A stretch of DNA of 51,289 nucleotides from contig JAFXQI010000013.1 in the NCBI GenBank assembly GCA_017527155.1, positions 1 through 51,289 of the forward strand, read 5' to 3'. A model generated the notes under the pieces. That model had not been told where the DNA came from, did not search any database, and saw only the letters and a program-made list of their open reading frames with translations. Both the position numbers and the translations under genes were made by a program. Of the stretch, positions 33,601 through 40,183 are shown one piece after another; within the stretch, counting starts at the first letter, position 1, and every line of letters begins with the position of its first letter. The stretch is from Kiritimatiellia bacterium. Lineage in GTDB: Bacteria > Verrucomicrobiota > Kiritimatiellia > CAIQIC01 > Lenti-01.

Positions 33601-35687
33601 TTCAGCCCGAGCGAAAAACCGAGGAAGTCGCCCCAGACGCCGTTTTTCGTGATGCCGACCGTCGTCTTGTCCTTCTGCCCCTCCCAAAGCGACGGCGTGA
33701 CCGTCAACATCGCGTTCTCGGGGGAGTAGGCGGCTTGCATGGAGAGGAGCGGCTTGACCATGGTCAGCCCGTTCGGCAGCCACCAGGGCGAGGAGGAACT
33801 CCCCTCGGATTGCCCAATCGAGAAGGAGAGCCCGTCCTTCTTCCACGTCAACTCCTTGGCTCCTCCGCTCAGGTTGAACCCGATTTCCCCGAGGCCGAAC
33901 ACCACCGGCTTCACCGCCACGTCCACGTTCACGCGGAAGGGCGGACTTTCCACCAGCGTCCCGTCCGTGTCCTCGCAGATGGCCACCACCGACATCTGCG
34001 CCCCGGCGGGCAGTTGCCCCATGTCCACGCGAAAGCGGTTGCCAGATTCGATTTCCACCGGTGCCGTGAGCCCGTTTTCGAGGCGGATGCCCCGGATCAC
34101 GTTCGTCCGCCACTTCAGCCGCACCGTGAACACCACCGGCGACTCCACCCCCGCCAGGAACGTCGCATGCCGCCCCGCCGCGCTCCCGTACATCCCCTCG
34201 CAGTACACGCTCTCCACATCCTCGATCTCGAACTGTTCCCGCCGCAGCTCCATGTCGAACTCGTTCGATTCCCCTTCAAGCGTCTCCTCCCCGCGCGTCG
34301 CCGCCACATCCGCCACGATGCCCTCCAGCACCGTCTCCGTCACGTCCGTCCCCGCATCCCACGTAATCACCTTGTTCTTGCCCGGAATCACCGCCAACCC
34401 CACGTCACCCGACATTGTCGCCGGCGGCGGCAGCGAACCGCCCTCGCCTCCCTTCTTCCCGAACGAAAGCCCCACGTCGTACGGCTTCCCGTCGTCCACG
34501 CTCAAGTCATAGAAGATTTTCACCTTCTGCGTCCCCGGCACCTGCCTCGCCCGCACGTTCTCCACCCGGTACGGATCCCGCATCAACAGTCCCTGCCACT
34601 TCCCGTCCGAACCGATGACCGCTTTCCAAGCCGCCCGGTGTCCCGAGGTGTAATAGCCCCTCGCACCACCCGCCACCCCAGAGAAAGGTTTTGTGCCAAC
34701 GCTCGGGGGAGTCCCTTTGAACCACACATTCGACAAGCTCGAACAATTTTGGAAAGCATACGAGCCAATGCCCGTTACCCCTGTACTGCATTCAAGACCT
34801 GTGAGGCCGAGACAATTTGCAAAGGCTGAGTCATTGAACTTTGTCAGCTTTGGGAAATGGAGTTTCCCGAAGGCAATCTTGGAACATCCCGAAAACGCAC
34901 TCTCACCAATGTCCGTGATGGCCGATGTCAAGTTCAGCTCCGTCAATGCCTTGCATCCCCGAAACGCATGCCTGCCAATGGTCGAAACGGAATCCGGCAG
35001 GTCAATCCGCTCGATGGTCGCGCACGACGGGAAAGAACTGTAATAGTTCCCGAAGTAATAATCCGGGATAGCGCCGATGTTGGCTTCCACCCGGAATGTC
35101 TTGATGGATGGGCAATTGCGGAATGGATGATATGAGTCATGGCCGGAACCTAGTCCTTTCACCTTTTCGCCGATGACAACCGTTGTCAAACCCGAACAGT
35201 TCGCAAACAATTGGTCGGGCAGGGTTACGGGGCTGTTGATGGCCACGCTCGTGAGACCCGTGCACCCGGAAAAGGCCGATGTACCAATGCTTGTAATGCC
35301 AGAATGGAGAGGAAGAGAAGACAGCGAAGTACACCCGGAAAAAGTAGATGAGCCAATTGCCGTGACTGTTGAAGGCAAAGAAACAGAGTGGATACTGGTA
35401 TTGTTGCGGAATGCCCCATTGACTGCCACGACCTTATAGGTCCGCGTTTCGTAGATGTAATCCCCATCATCGTCTTTTTCACCGGTATTGACGCGACGGG
35501 AGAACTTGGAGGGCACCGATGGGCTTGAAGATACCCCCGTGTAGTTCGTCACCGTGGCGGTAAGGTCATAGTCTGAAAAGGTGTATCCCCAGTTTCCGTC
35601 CACCTCGGCCCAAGCAGGCGTCCCTCCGGCAACCCAACACCAAGCGGCAACCAAACCGGCACAGACATGTTTCCAAAAGCTCTTCAT
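30693..35687 (-). CDS. large exported surface protein with BspA-like leucine-rich repeats
   Basis: The 1,664-aa protein starts with a signal peptide (MKSFWKHVCAGLVAAWCWVA, cleaved near PAWA). Residues about 85-345 are BspA/Treponema-type leucine-rich repeats (for example LPSTVTAIGSSTFSGCTSL and IDLPDSVSTIGRHAFRGCKAL). The middle 900 residues are beta-rich and not recognised. Around 1280-1330 there is a CARDB-like stretch (PVVAVLRNLGLGEVENVALR). Residues about 1490-1525 hold thrombospondin type-3 calcium-binding repeats (DTDGDGLLDAEEEMFGTDPG). The C-terminus, SWLDGYPEALAAHGG...VAGTDPT...FFRVRVELLPQ, resembles the conserved end of large surface proteins in Kiritimatiellota/Lentisphaerota, where it may act in sorting. 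GGAG lies eight bases before the ATG. The repeat-coding 5' end is visibly poorer in GC. A host- or fibre-binding role is inference. Confidence 0.87.
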   Translation of the reverse strand: MKSFWKHVCAGLVAAWCWVAGGTPAWAEVDGNWGYTFSDYDLTATVTNYTGVSSSPSVPSKFSRRVNTGEKDDDGDYIYETRTYKVVAVNGAFRNNTSIHSVSLPSTVTAIGSSTFSGCTSLSSLPLHSGITSIGTSAFSGCTGLTSVAINSPVTLPDQLFANCSGLTTVVIGEKVKGLGSGHDSYHPFRNCPSIKTFRVEANIGAIPDYYFGNYYSSFPSCATIERIDLPDSVSTIGRHAFRGCKALTELNLTSAITDIGESAFSGCSKIAFGKLHFPKLTKFNDSAFANCLGLTGLECSTGVTGIGSYAFQNCSSLSNVWFKGTPPSVGTKPFSGVAGGARGYYTSGHRAAWKAVIGSDGKWQGLLMRDPYRVENVRARQVPGTQKVKIFYDLSVDDGKPYDVGLSFGKKGGEGGSLPPPATMSGDVGLAVIPGKNKVITWDAGTDVTETVLEGIVADVAATRGEETLEGESNEFDMELRREQFEIEDVESVYCEGMYGSAAGRHATFLAGVESPVVFTVRLKWRTNVIRGIRLENGLTAPVEIESGNRFRVDMGQLPAGAQMSVVAICEDTDGTLVESPPFRVNVDVAVKPVVFGLGEIGFNLSGGAKELTWKKDGLSFSIGQSEGSSSSPWWLPNGLTMVKPLLSMQAAYSPENAMLTVTPSLWEGQKDKTTVGITKNGVWGDFLGFSLGLKADGVVAVRWDTLANGWLMDHAGVKGTISGKVSKSWPFLLPSPIGAIPLYARATLEGELAAAMLYHGGGIPGAMQKGESWEWTFESEKLPRITGTGGLGAETLVYGEVSVAGSGLLDGRIGGPKGTDCSYGVKGTLEGALGYGKNRWWGKRFAVSIDTPTYWFFGEKAGKSASLAGPTIRAAELAARDARAADGICNPLLAFAGDAEFRAWLRENGERAEPNASELVFSAGGAWSGGDSVWDDGTADFSPSLGAAAGGTAVLAWCNAKRALSEEDGLEDLFASLEVAVAVRNGADGIWVATNLTDDAAADLAPQVAVAPDGTAMVAWFHNAAGGLFGTAAVPTQVRAARFADGVWSAPAIVVADAGAATDFDLAYDGTNGAVTVVFDADGNFETENDYAVAAAAWHGGSWGAATVLASGLAEAGTPVARLGADGTATALWVEGGVLRERPADASSAASDALVRWLDGEVPATATPIRGENGALVLAWAEPDENNPLASHPVAMPWDASAGTWGGPVALAKESGRQASGISGAFAADGALALAWESTPVSTNAEGAVEWGTPEPRTATVPLRADPAVLAADFAFGTVGVVPGETTPVVAVLRNLGLGEVENVALRLFVGDGTGAETELFGETGEAVMFALPGGASVAVTNYWTCDDSLADLTFRAVVSLPEGCDNADAGNDEAIWHPGTPDLWIENARVVVETANIRLLTATVRNSGLGPAPEGTVVSFRRGAPDGEEIGRDAIGTVLAGSANGYDAGIAWNMAGVSFTSAWETVYAVIDTGNAATDVSRAMPIRVSTALDTDGDGLLDAEEEMFGTDPGNADTDGDGRSDYEEVYIDFTDPLIPPPAHTVTTPVPVPHSWLDGYPEALAAHGGDREAFAADWAANGRNRVWECYVAGTDPTLENAEFKITSLSFEDGRVAVRWSPDLNENGTKSNRTYTVEGKPAMTNEWGPRDASSHFFRVRVELLPQ

Positions 35688-36255
35688 GTTCTCTCCTGTC
35701 TCTCCTGTCCAACTTTCGCGGGGTATCAGCCCATGAAAAGACCTCTTTCCATACTCAAATCTCAGGCTCCTGGAAAGGCCCTGTTCAAAAACACGGAAAG
35801 AGGCTCGCGCTTGAGGCGCAGCCTTTTTGCACGTGTCATATGAACGAATGCTTCCAGGATTCGAGATTAACGACTGCTATGCAGAAAGCAAATGGACTAC
35901 GATTGTTTCAGTTCAAAATCCGTTTGTGGTTCCTGTTGGGTTTGGTCGGCCACCGTGGCCGACCTGTCTGGGGGCAGAATGCCTTTCTCCTGCGCCATCA
36001 TCAAGCGCAAAGTGGCAATCCTTTCGCTCTCCATCCTCCCCTTGGACGGACGGAGGCGTCCGTCCCCCCAGTCTCGCCGCATCCCTTTCGTTTCCCTCCC
36101 GCCCTCCATCCGCGAGAACGCGGCAAGATGCCGCATCCCCCAAGGGGGGGCAATGGGGAGAGAGATTATGGAAAATGGTGGGGAAATTAGGCGGTTTTCC
36201 ACTTTTCGGGAGCCTCGCGGACGGGCCGCCCGCGCTCCGGCAGGGGAGGGCTGTA
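35688..36255. other. 568-bp gap with hairpins and repeat pieces
   Basis: No gene is supported. It contains a perfect nine-bp hairpin GGACGGACG-GAGG-CGTCCGTCC (36044-36065), a GCGGCAAGATGCCGC hairpin near 36119 that also occurs inverted near 21655, GCAAAGTGGCAATCCTTTCG near 36006 resembling the shared leader element, and a 5' piece of the long mosaic repeat (36159-36240). Confidence 0.5.
36159..36240 (+). repeat. 5' fragment of the long mosaic repeat
   Basis: Starts AGAGATTATGGAAAATGG, continues GGCGGTTTTCCACTTTTCGG, and ends with GCGGACGGGCCGCCCGC, a hairpin whose two arms both differ from the GCGGGCGGGACGCCCGC version. It lies directly 3' of the RhuM-type gene. Confidence 0.6.
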
Positions 36256-37125
36256 TCAGATTCTCGCCTTCAGGCGGGCGATTTCGGCGGGGTCCATTTT
36301 GGTGAAGCCGAAGCACTTGCGACCGAGGTCTTTCAGGGAGGCGCCGACGAGGTAGAGTTCGCGGTCGTCGATGGCGAGGAAACGGTCGTGGAAGGCGGTG
36401 CTCTCCAGAATGGAGAGGGTCGGGTACTGGGCGTTGAACTTCGCGATGTCACTGGCCGCAAGCCGGTTGCCGCGCCGCGAGGTGATGACTTCCACTTTCA
36501 CGCCCTTGCGTTTCTTCGCAAGGATGTCGAGCGTTCCCGCCCCAACCCAGCTGTCGACGAGCCAAATCGAGGATTTCGCCCGGCCGACCAGCCGCTCCGC
36601 AAGCGAACAGGCATCCCACAGTTGCCCGTCGTAGAAGACGCCCTGCAAGGGCGGCTCGCGGGTGCGGACGAAGAAATCGACCCGGTCCTTCAGTTCGGCG
36701 ATGTCCTTGTCGTGCGAAAGGAGCCGGCGGTCGATGGAGGCAAACTGCGCGGCAAGGGCGGCCCCCGCGAACATCCGTTCCTTGATCACGCCTGTCGCCC
36801 ATTGGCGGAAGCGGACGCCCACGATGGAGTTGACGCGGTAGCCCACGGAGATGATGGCATCCAGGTTGTAGTGGACGAAGCGGCGGGTGACGTTCCGGGA
36901 ACCCTCCTTCCGAACTTCCAAGGATTCCTTGGAAGTTGCCTCCTTGTCCAATTCGCCGCTCGCGTAGATGTTCTTCAGGTGCAAACGGACGTTTTCCGTC
37001 GAGCAGGAGAAAAGTTCGGCGATTTGCGGCAGGGCAAGCCATGCGGTCTCGCCGTCGAAGCGTACCTCGATGCGGGTCACGCCGCTTGGTTGGTACACGA
37101 CGATTTGGTTGCCCGAGGAGTTCAT
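36256..37125 (-). CDS. RhuM-family protein with C-terminal PLD-like domain
   Basis: The 289-aa protein has an N-terminal RhuM/virulence-type region (about residues 1-130: VYQPSG, RFDGETAWLALPQIAELF, NIYASGELDKEAT, YNLDAIISVGYRVNS, FRQWATGVIKERM) and a C-terminal part (about 175-289) with WLVDSWVG, VEVITSRRG and FHDRFLAIDDRELYLVGASL, which resembles a phospholipase-D-like fold with a degenerate HxK (HDR) motif. RhuM proteins were named from a Salmonella pathogenicity island; close relatives often sit in defence or mobile islands, but their biochemical role is not settled. The ATG at 37125 starts MNSSGNQIVVYQ; the longer 54-residue extension is not conserved-looking. It lies between the surface-protein gene and the RND adaptor, in repeat-rich DNA. 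Confidence 0.87.
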   Translation of the reverse strand: MNSSGNQIVVYQPSGVTRIEVRFDGETAWLALPQIAELFSCSTENVRLHLKNIYASGELDKEATSKESLEVRKEGSRNVTRRFVHYNLDAIISVGYRVNSIVGVRFRQWATGVIKERMFAGAALAAQFASIDRRLLSHDKDIAELKDRVDFFVRTREPPLQGVFYDGQLWDACSLAERLVGRAKSSIWLVDSWVGAGTLDILAKKRKGVKVEVITSRRGNRLAASDIAKFNAQYPTLSILESTAFHDRFLAIDDRELYLVGASLKDLGRKCFGFTKMDPAEIARLKARI

Positions 37126-37340
37126 GGATTGGTTCCTGTCATGTGTGCACTTTATCCTGTCTCTCCGCCATGCGACAGCGAAAAAGAGTGGGGAGCTTGG
37201 ATGGTGGTGGGTGCAAGGGAAGAGGGGCGGAATATGCGTCTGGAAGCCACACCCCCACCAAGAGTGGAAACAGGGAGCGGCCATCATCCCGCATTCCTCC
37301 AGCGCTCCAGCTGCCCCCCGGAAGTGGAGTTCACGGCTGG

Positions 37341-37575
37341 CGTGAGATTATGGAAAACATTGGCCTTTTCTCTTGTTATCCACTTTCCATTCGCCATCGC
37401 GGGCGGGCCTCCCGCGCCCCGACTGCAAATCCGATTCCCTTCCCCTTTCCATGTCCGCGGAGCGGTTTTCATGTTTTTCAATGTTGACATTCTCCCCCTC
37501 CATCCCTTTGCGTCCGCGGAGCGTCATTCAAGGCATTCTTGTAGATTCCCTCCTCTCGCTCATTTTCCCTCACCC
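37341..37575 (+). repeat. long mosaic dispersed repeat, copy 3
   Basis: Runs from CGTGAGATTATGGAAAACAT through GCGGGCGGGCCTCCCGC, CCATGTCCGCGGAGCGG, TTTTTCAATGTTGACATTCT, GCGTCCGCGGAGCGTCATTC and TTCTTGTAGATTCCCTCC. It is one of the two fullest copies and aligns with 39752-39985 almost end to end. Confidence 0.75.
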
Positions 37576-37660
37576 TTTGTGCGTTTTGTGTCCTTTGCGG
37601 CTGAAAATCATCCCGCTTCCCTCCCTCAATTTGTCCGCCCGCAGGGCGCACCGCATCTTG

Positions 37661-37688
37661 TCACTCGTCACTTGTCACTCGTCACTGC
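37661..37688 (+). repeat. heptamer array overlapping the 3' end of the adaptor gene
   Basis: Units TCACTCG, TCACTTG, TCACTCG and TCACTGC. The stop codon and last two codons of the RND adaptor (ending ...GRSDE) are encoded by this array. The same sequence occurs on the other strand at the end of the acetyltransferase remnant (24488-24506). Confidence 0.8.
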
Positions 37689-38808
37689 GCCCGCAGGGCA
37701 CCTCCCTCTCCACCGGGACCACGCGGCCGCCGGGGCGCACCTTGTGGATGCCGCCCGTCACGATGCGGTCGGTCGCGGCGAAACCCTCCCCGAGCACCTG
37801 CAGGTCGCCCGCCTGGGGGCCGTCCCCCACCGCGCGCAGGACGGCCCGGTCCTCCGCGTCCAGCACGTACACGTGCTTCGCGCCGCCCTCGAACACCAGC
37901 GCCCCCACCGGCACCGCCAGGCGCGGCTCCGCGAACCGCTCCGCCAGCACCACCCGCACGTAGCCGCCGGGCAGCAGCGCGCCGTCCGCGTTCGGCACCG
38001 TCGCCCGCAGCGCCACCGTGCCCGTGCGAGGGTCCGCCTCGTTGTCCGCGAAGTCGATCGCCACGGGCCGGTCGTCCAGCACCCGCCCGTCCGCCCGCAC
38101 CACCGACACGCGCACCGCCGCGCCCGCCCCGCCCGGCACGCCCCCGCCGAACAGCCCGTAATAGTCCCGCTCCGCCAGCGCGAACCGCACCCGCGCCGGG
38201 TCCCCCGCCACCACCGTCGCCAGCGGACCGCTCTCCGGCGAGACCACGTTGCCCACCCCCACCAGCGCCTCTCCCACCCGCCCCGCCACCGGACTGGCCA
38301 CCCGCGTGTGCGCCAGGTCGTCCTCCGCCAGCGTCCGCCGCGCCTCCGCCGCCGCCAAGTCCGCGCGCAGCACGTCCCGCTCCTGCTCCTTGAGCTCGCA
38401 GTCCGCCTCCGAGACCCCGCTCTCGCCGAGGCACGAGCGGTAGCGCACGGCCTCCTTCTCCGCGAACGCCAGCTGCGTCCGCAGCCGCGCCACCTCCGCC
38501 TCTGCCGACGCCAGCGCCGCCCGGTACACCGTATCCTCCAGCACGAACAGCACCTGCCCCTTTTCCACGGCGCCCCCTTCGGCGAAACCGCGCCTGAGGA
38601 TTTCACCCGTCACGCGCGCCGTCACCGACACCGTTTCGGCGGCCTTGACCGTCCCCACCCAGGACCGCGGCGGACCCTCTTTGAGCCGCACCGGACGCGA
38701 CACGGCCACGGCGGGAATTTCTTCCGCGGCCTCCTCTTCCTGCGCGCAGACGGCGCCCGCCAGGCACGCGCCCAGCACGAACAACGGCAATATCGGAGAT
38801 TTCATCAT
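37675..38808 (-). CDS. RND efflux membrane-fusion (adaptor) protein
   Basis: The 377-aa HlyD/AcrA-type periplasmic adaptor bridges pump and outer-membrane factor. Seen: an N-terminal signal segment (MMKSPILPLFVLGACLAGAV), a split lipoyl/barrel-sandwich domain (VSVTARVTGEILRRGFAEGGAVEKGQ and DDLAHTRVASPVAGRVGEALV), a coiled-coil hairpin between them (ASAEAEVARLRTQLAFAEKEA), then beta-barrel and membrane-proximal domains (PRTGTVALRATVPNADGALLPGGYVRVVL). The start is one of two adjacent ATGs (38808 or 38805); an in-frame extension of 24 residues crosses the duplicated leader and is rejected. It is likely the partner of the pump at 27019-30087 although 7.6 kb apart. The 3' end lies in a heptamer repeat. 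Confidence 0.92.
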   Translation of the reverse strand: MMKSPILPLFVLGACLAGAVCAQEEEAAEEIPAVAVSRPVRLKEGPPRSWVGTVKAAETVSVTARVTGEILRRGFAEGGAVEKGQVLFVLEDTVYRAALASAEAEVARLRTQLAFAEKEAVRYRSCLGESGVSEADCELKEQERDVLRADLAAAEARRTLAEDDLAHTRVASPVAGRVGEALVGVGNVVSPESGPLATVVAGDPARVRFALAERDYYGLFGGGVPGGAGAAVRVSVVRADGRVLDDRPVAIDFADNEADPRTGTVALRATVPNADGALLPGGYVRVVLAERFAEPRLAVPVGALVFEGGAKHVYVLDAEDRAVLRAVGDGPQAGDLQVLGEGFAATDRIVTGGIHKVRPGGRVVPVEREVPCGRSDE

Positions 38809-38871
38809 GCCCCCATCCTGCCCCGCCGACCTCACCGCCGCATGGCCGGGACATTGCCATTTCGCCATCTG
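38803..38871 (-). repeat. shared leader element upstream of the adaptor gene
   Basis: Minus-strand reading ATGGCGAAATGGCAATG...GGCCATGCGGCGGTGAGG...CAGGATGGGGGCATGATG. It aligns without gaps to 39643-39710. The identity continues for about 15 nt into the coding sequence (ATGATGAAATCTCCGAT). It fills nearly the whole gap between the two genes. Confidence 0.8.
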
Positions 38872-38876
38872 CGTTT

Positions 38877-39647
38877 TCACTCCCTCACCAACTCCCCGAA
38901 CGCCGGCAACGGCGCCCGCCGCCGCGGACCGACGGTCCCCCGCCCGTGTCCGCCCGCCACCGGCGAACCGCCTGCTCCGCCGCCGCTCCCGGCATTACCC
39001 CTCTCCACGGCGGCGTGGCGGGCTCCCTTCACGCCCGAATACGCCCAGCACCCCTTCCTTTCCCGTTTTGCGAGCGCCTCGGCCTGGCGCAGCCTCCCCC
39101 ACCAGTCTCCGGCCCCCGACCGGTACCCGCCCGCCCCGTCCAACACCTCCGCCTCCGGCGTCTTCCCGTAAACCCTCGCCAGCCCGTTCCGTACCAGGGC
39201 CAAGCCAAGATCGTTCCCGTCCACCGACACCATCGCGAACTGCCGTCCCATCGCCGTGCGCCCCATCGCATCCTCCCACAACGTGTGCACGCAAAAACCA
39301 CCCGCGAGAAACTGGCGGCTGAACCGCTTCGCGGCCTCCCCCATTTTCACGACCGTCCGGATGTCCGGCAAATCCCAGTAAGCCCGCTGCTCCTCCAACC
39401 GCTCCGGGAGCGAATCCTCCGACTCCGGCGTGTCCACGTAATACAGCCGGAACACCCTGGAAACCTCCTTGCCGGGCTTCTGGCCGGGACATTCGACCAG
39501 AAAACTGTCCCCGTCATTGCCCTCCCACGCCACCAGCGAACACCCGCCGATCATAGTCCACGGCGCTTCCCCCGCCGCCGCCGTGGCCCCTGCCACCGCC
39601 AACCAGCCCCCCAGCGCAAACAACATCGACATCGGAGATTTCATCAT
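38877..39647 (-). CDS. exported thermonuclease-like (SNase-fold) protein
   Basis: The 256-aa protein has a signal segment (MMKSPMSMLFALGGWLAVAG) and one staphylococcal-nuclease domain (about residues 38-190). Seen: VAWEGNDGDSFLVE, the RLYYVDTPESED motif that carries the first catalytic arginine and metal aspartates, AAKRFSRQFLAGG, and GRQFAMVSVDGNDLGLALVRNGLARVYG near the second arginine. The C-terminal 60 residues are Gly/Arg-rich and low in complexity. Exported SNase proteins usually cut extracellular DNA or RNA; activity here is inferred. The start is ATG 39647 or 39644. It shares leader and signal-peptide DNA with the adjacent adaptor gene, and the two are probably transcribed together. 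Confidence 0.85.
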   Translation of the reverse strand: MMKSPMSMLFALGGWLAVAGATAAAGEAPWTMIGGCSLVAWEGNDGDSFLVECPGQKPGKEVSRVFRLYYVDTPESEDSLPERLEEQRAYWDLPDIRTVVKMGEAAKRFSRQFLAGGFCVHTLWEDAMGRTAMGRQFAMVSVDGNDLGLALVRNGLARVYGKTPEAEVLDGAGGYRSGAGDWWGRLRQAEALAKRERKGCWAYSGVKGARHAAVERGNAGSGGGAGGSPVAGGHGRGTVGPRRRAPLPAFGELVRE

Positions 39648-39710
39648 GCCCCGATGCTGCCCCGCCGACCTCACCCCCGCATGGCCGCCCCATTGCCATT
39701 CCGCCATCTT
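39643..39710 (-). repeat. shared leader element upstream of the SNase-like gene
   Basis: Minus-strand reading ATGGCGGAATGGCAATGG...GGCCATGCGGGGGTGAGG...CAGCATCGGGGCATGATG. Most differences from the adaptor copy would change amino acids if translated, which argues for a non-coding leader. Confidence 0.8.
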
Positions 39711-39751
39711 CCCTCCCCCCTCCCGCGGAAGAACATTCTTCTCTGCTCTCA

Positions 39752-39985
39752 CGCGAGATTACAGAAAACATTAGGATATTCGCTTGTTTCCCGCTTTCCA
39801 GAAGCCCCGCGGGCGAGCCGTCCGCGCCCCGACAGTTCAACCACATCCCTCCCACCTTTCAATGTCCGCGAAGCGGTTTTCATGGTTTTCAATGTTGATT
39901 GCTTCCCCCTCCAAGCCATTCGAGTCCGCGAAGCGGCATTCGGGATGTTCGTGGATTCTCTTGTCCCGACCCCGCGTCCTTTGAG
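39752..39985 (+). repeat. long mosaic dispersed repeat, copy 4
   Basis: Starts GCGAGATTACAGAAAACATT and contains GCGGGCGAGCCGTCCGC, CAATGTCCGCGAAGCGG, TTTTCATGGTTTTCAATGTT, a second TCCGCGAAGCGG and GGATGTTCGTGGATTCTC. It lies upstream of the SNase-like gene and is followed by a palindrome cassette. Confidence 0.75.
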
Positions 39986-40016
39986 CTCTTTTGGACGGAA
40001 ATTACTTCCGTGAACA

Positions 40017-40151
40017 TTTTTCCAATCGTTGGAAAACGGGCGAAAAATTTTTCCAATCATTGGAAAAAATGGGCAGATTTTTCCAACCATTGGAAAAAAT
40101 GTTTCCAATCATTGGAAAACTTGTGTTGGGGCGGTGGCTGGCGGATTGTGC
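40017..40151 (+). repeat. four-palindrome cassette, copy 4 (plus orientation)
   Basis: Palindromes at 40017-40036, 40048-40069, 40078-40099 and 40102-40119, then 24 nt and GATTGTGC (40144-40151). The third core is CCAACCATTGG, as in copies 2 and 3. It lies just downstream of carA, 32 bp from its stop. Confidence 0.9.
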
Positions 40152-40183
40152 GCCCTGCGGGCGGGGAGTTGAATGCGGGCCGG

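Noticed and set aside
38806-39710. Alternative starts MAKWQ... (adaptor) and MAEWQ... (SNase-like protein)
   Set aside because: These lie in the duplicated leader, which also occurs out of frame before the RND pump. Differences between copies are mostly amino-acid-changing, so translation of the leader is unlikely.
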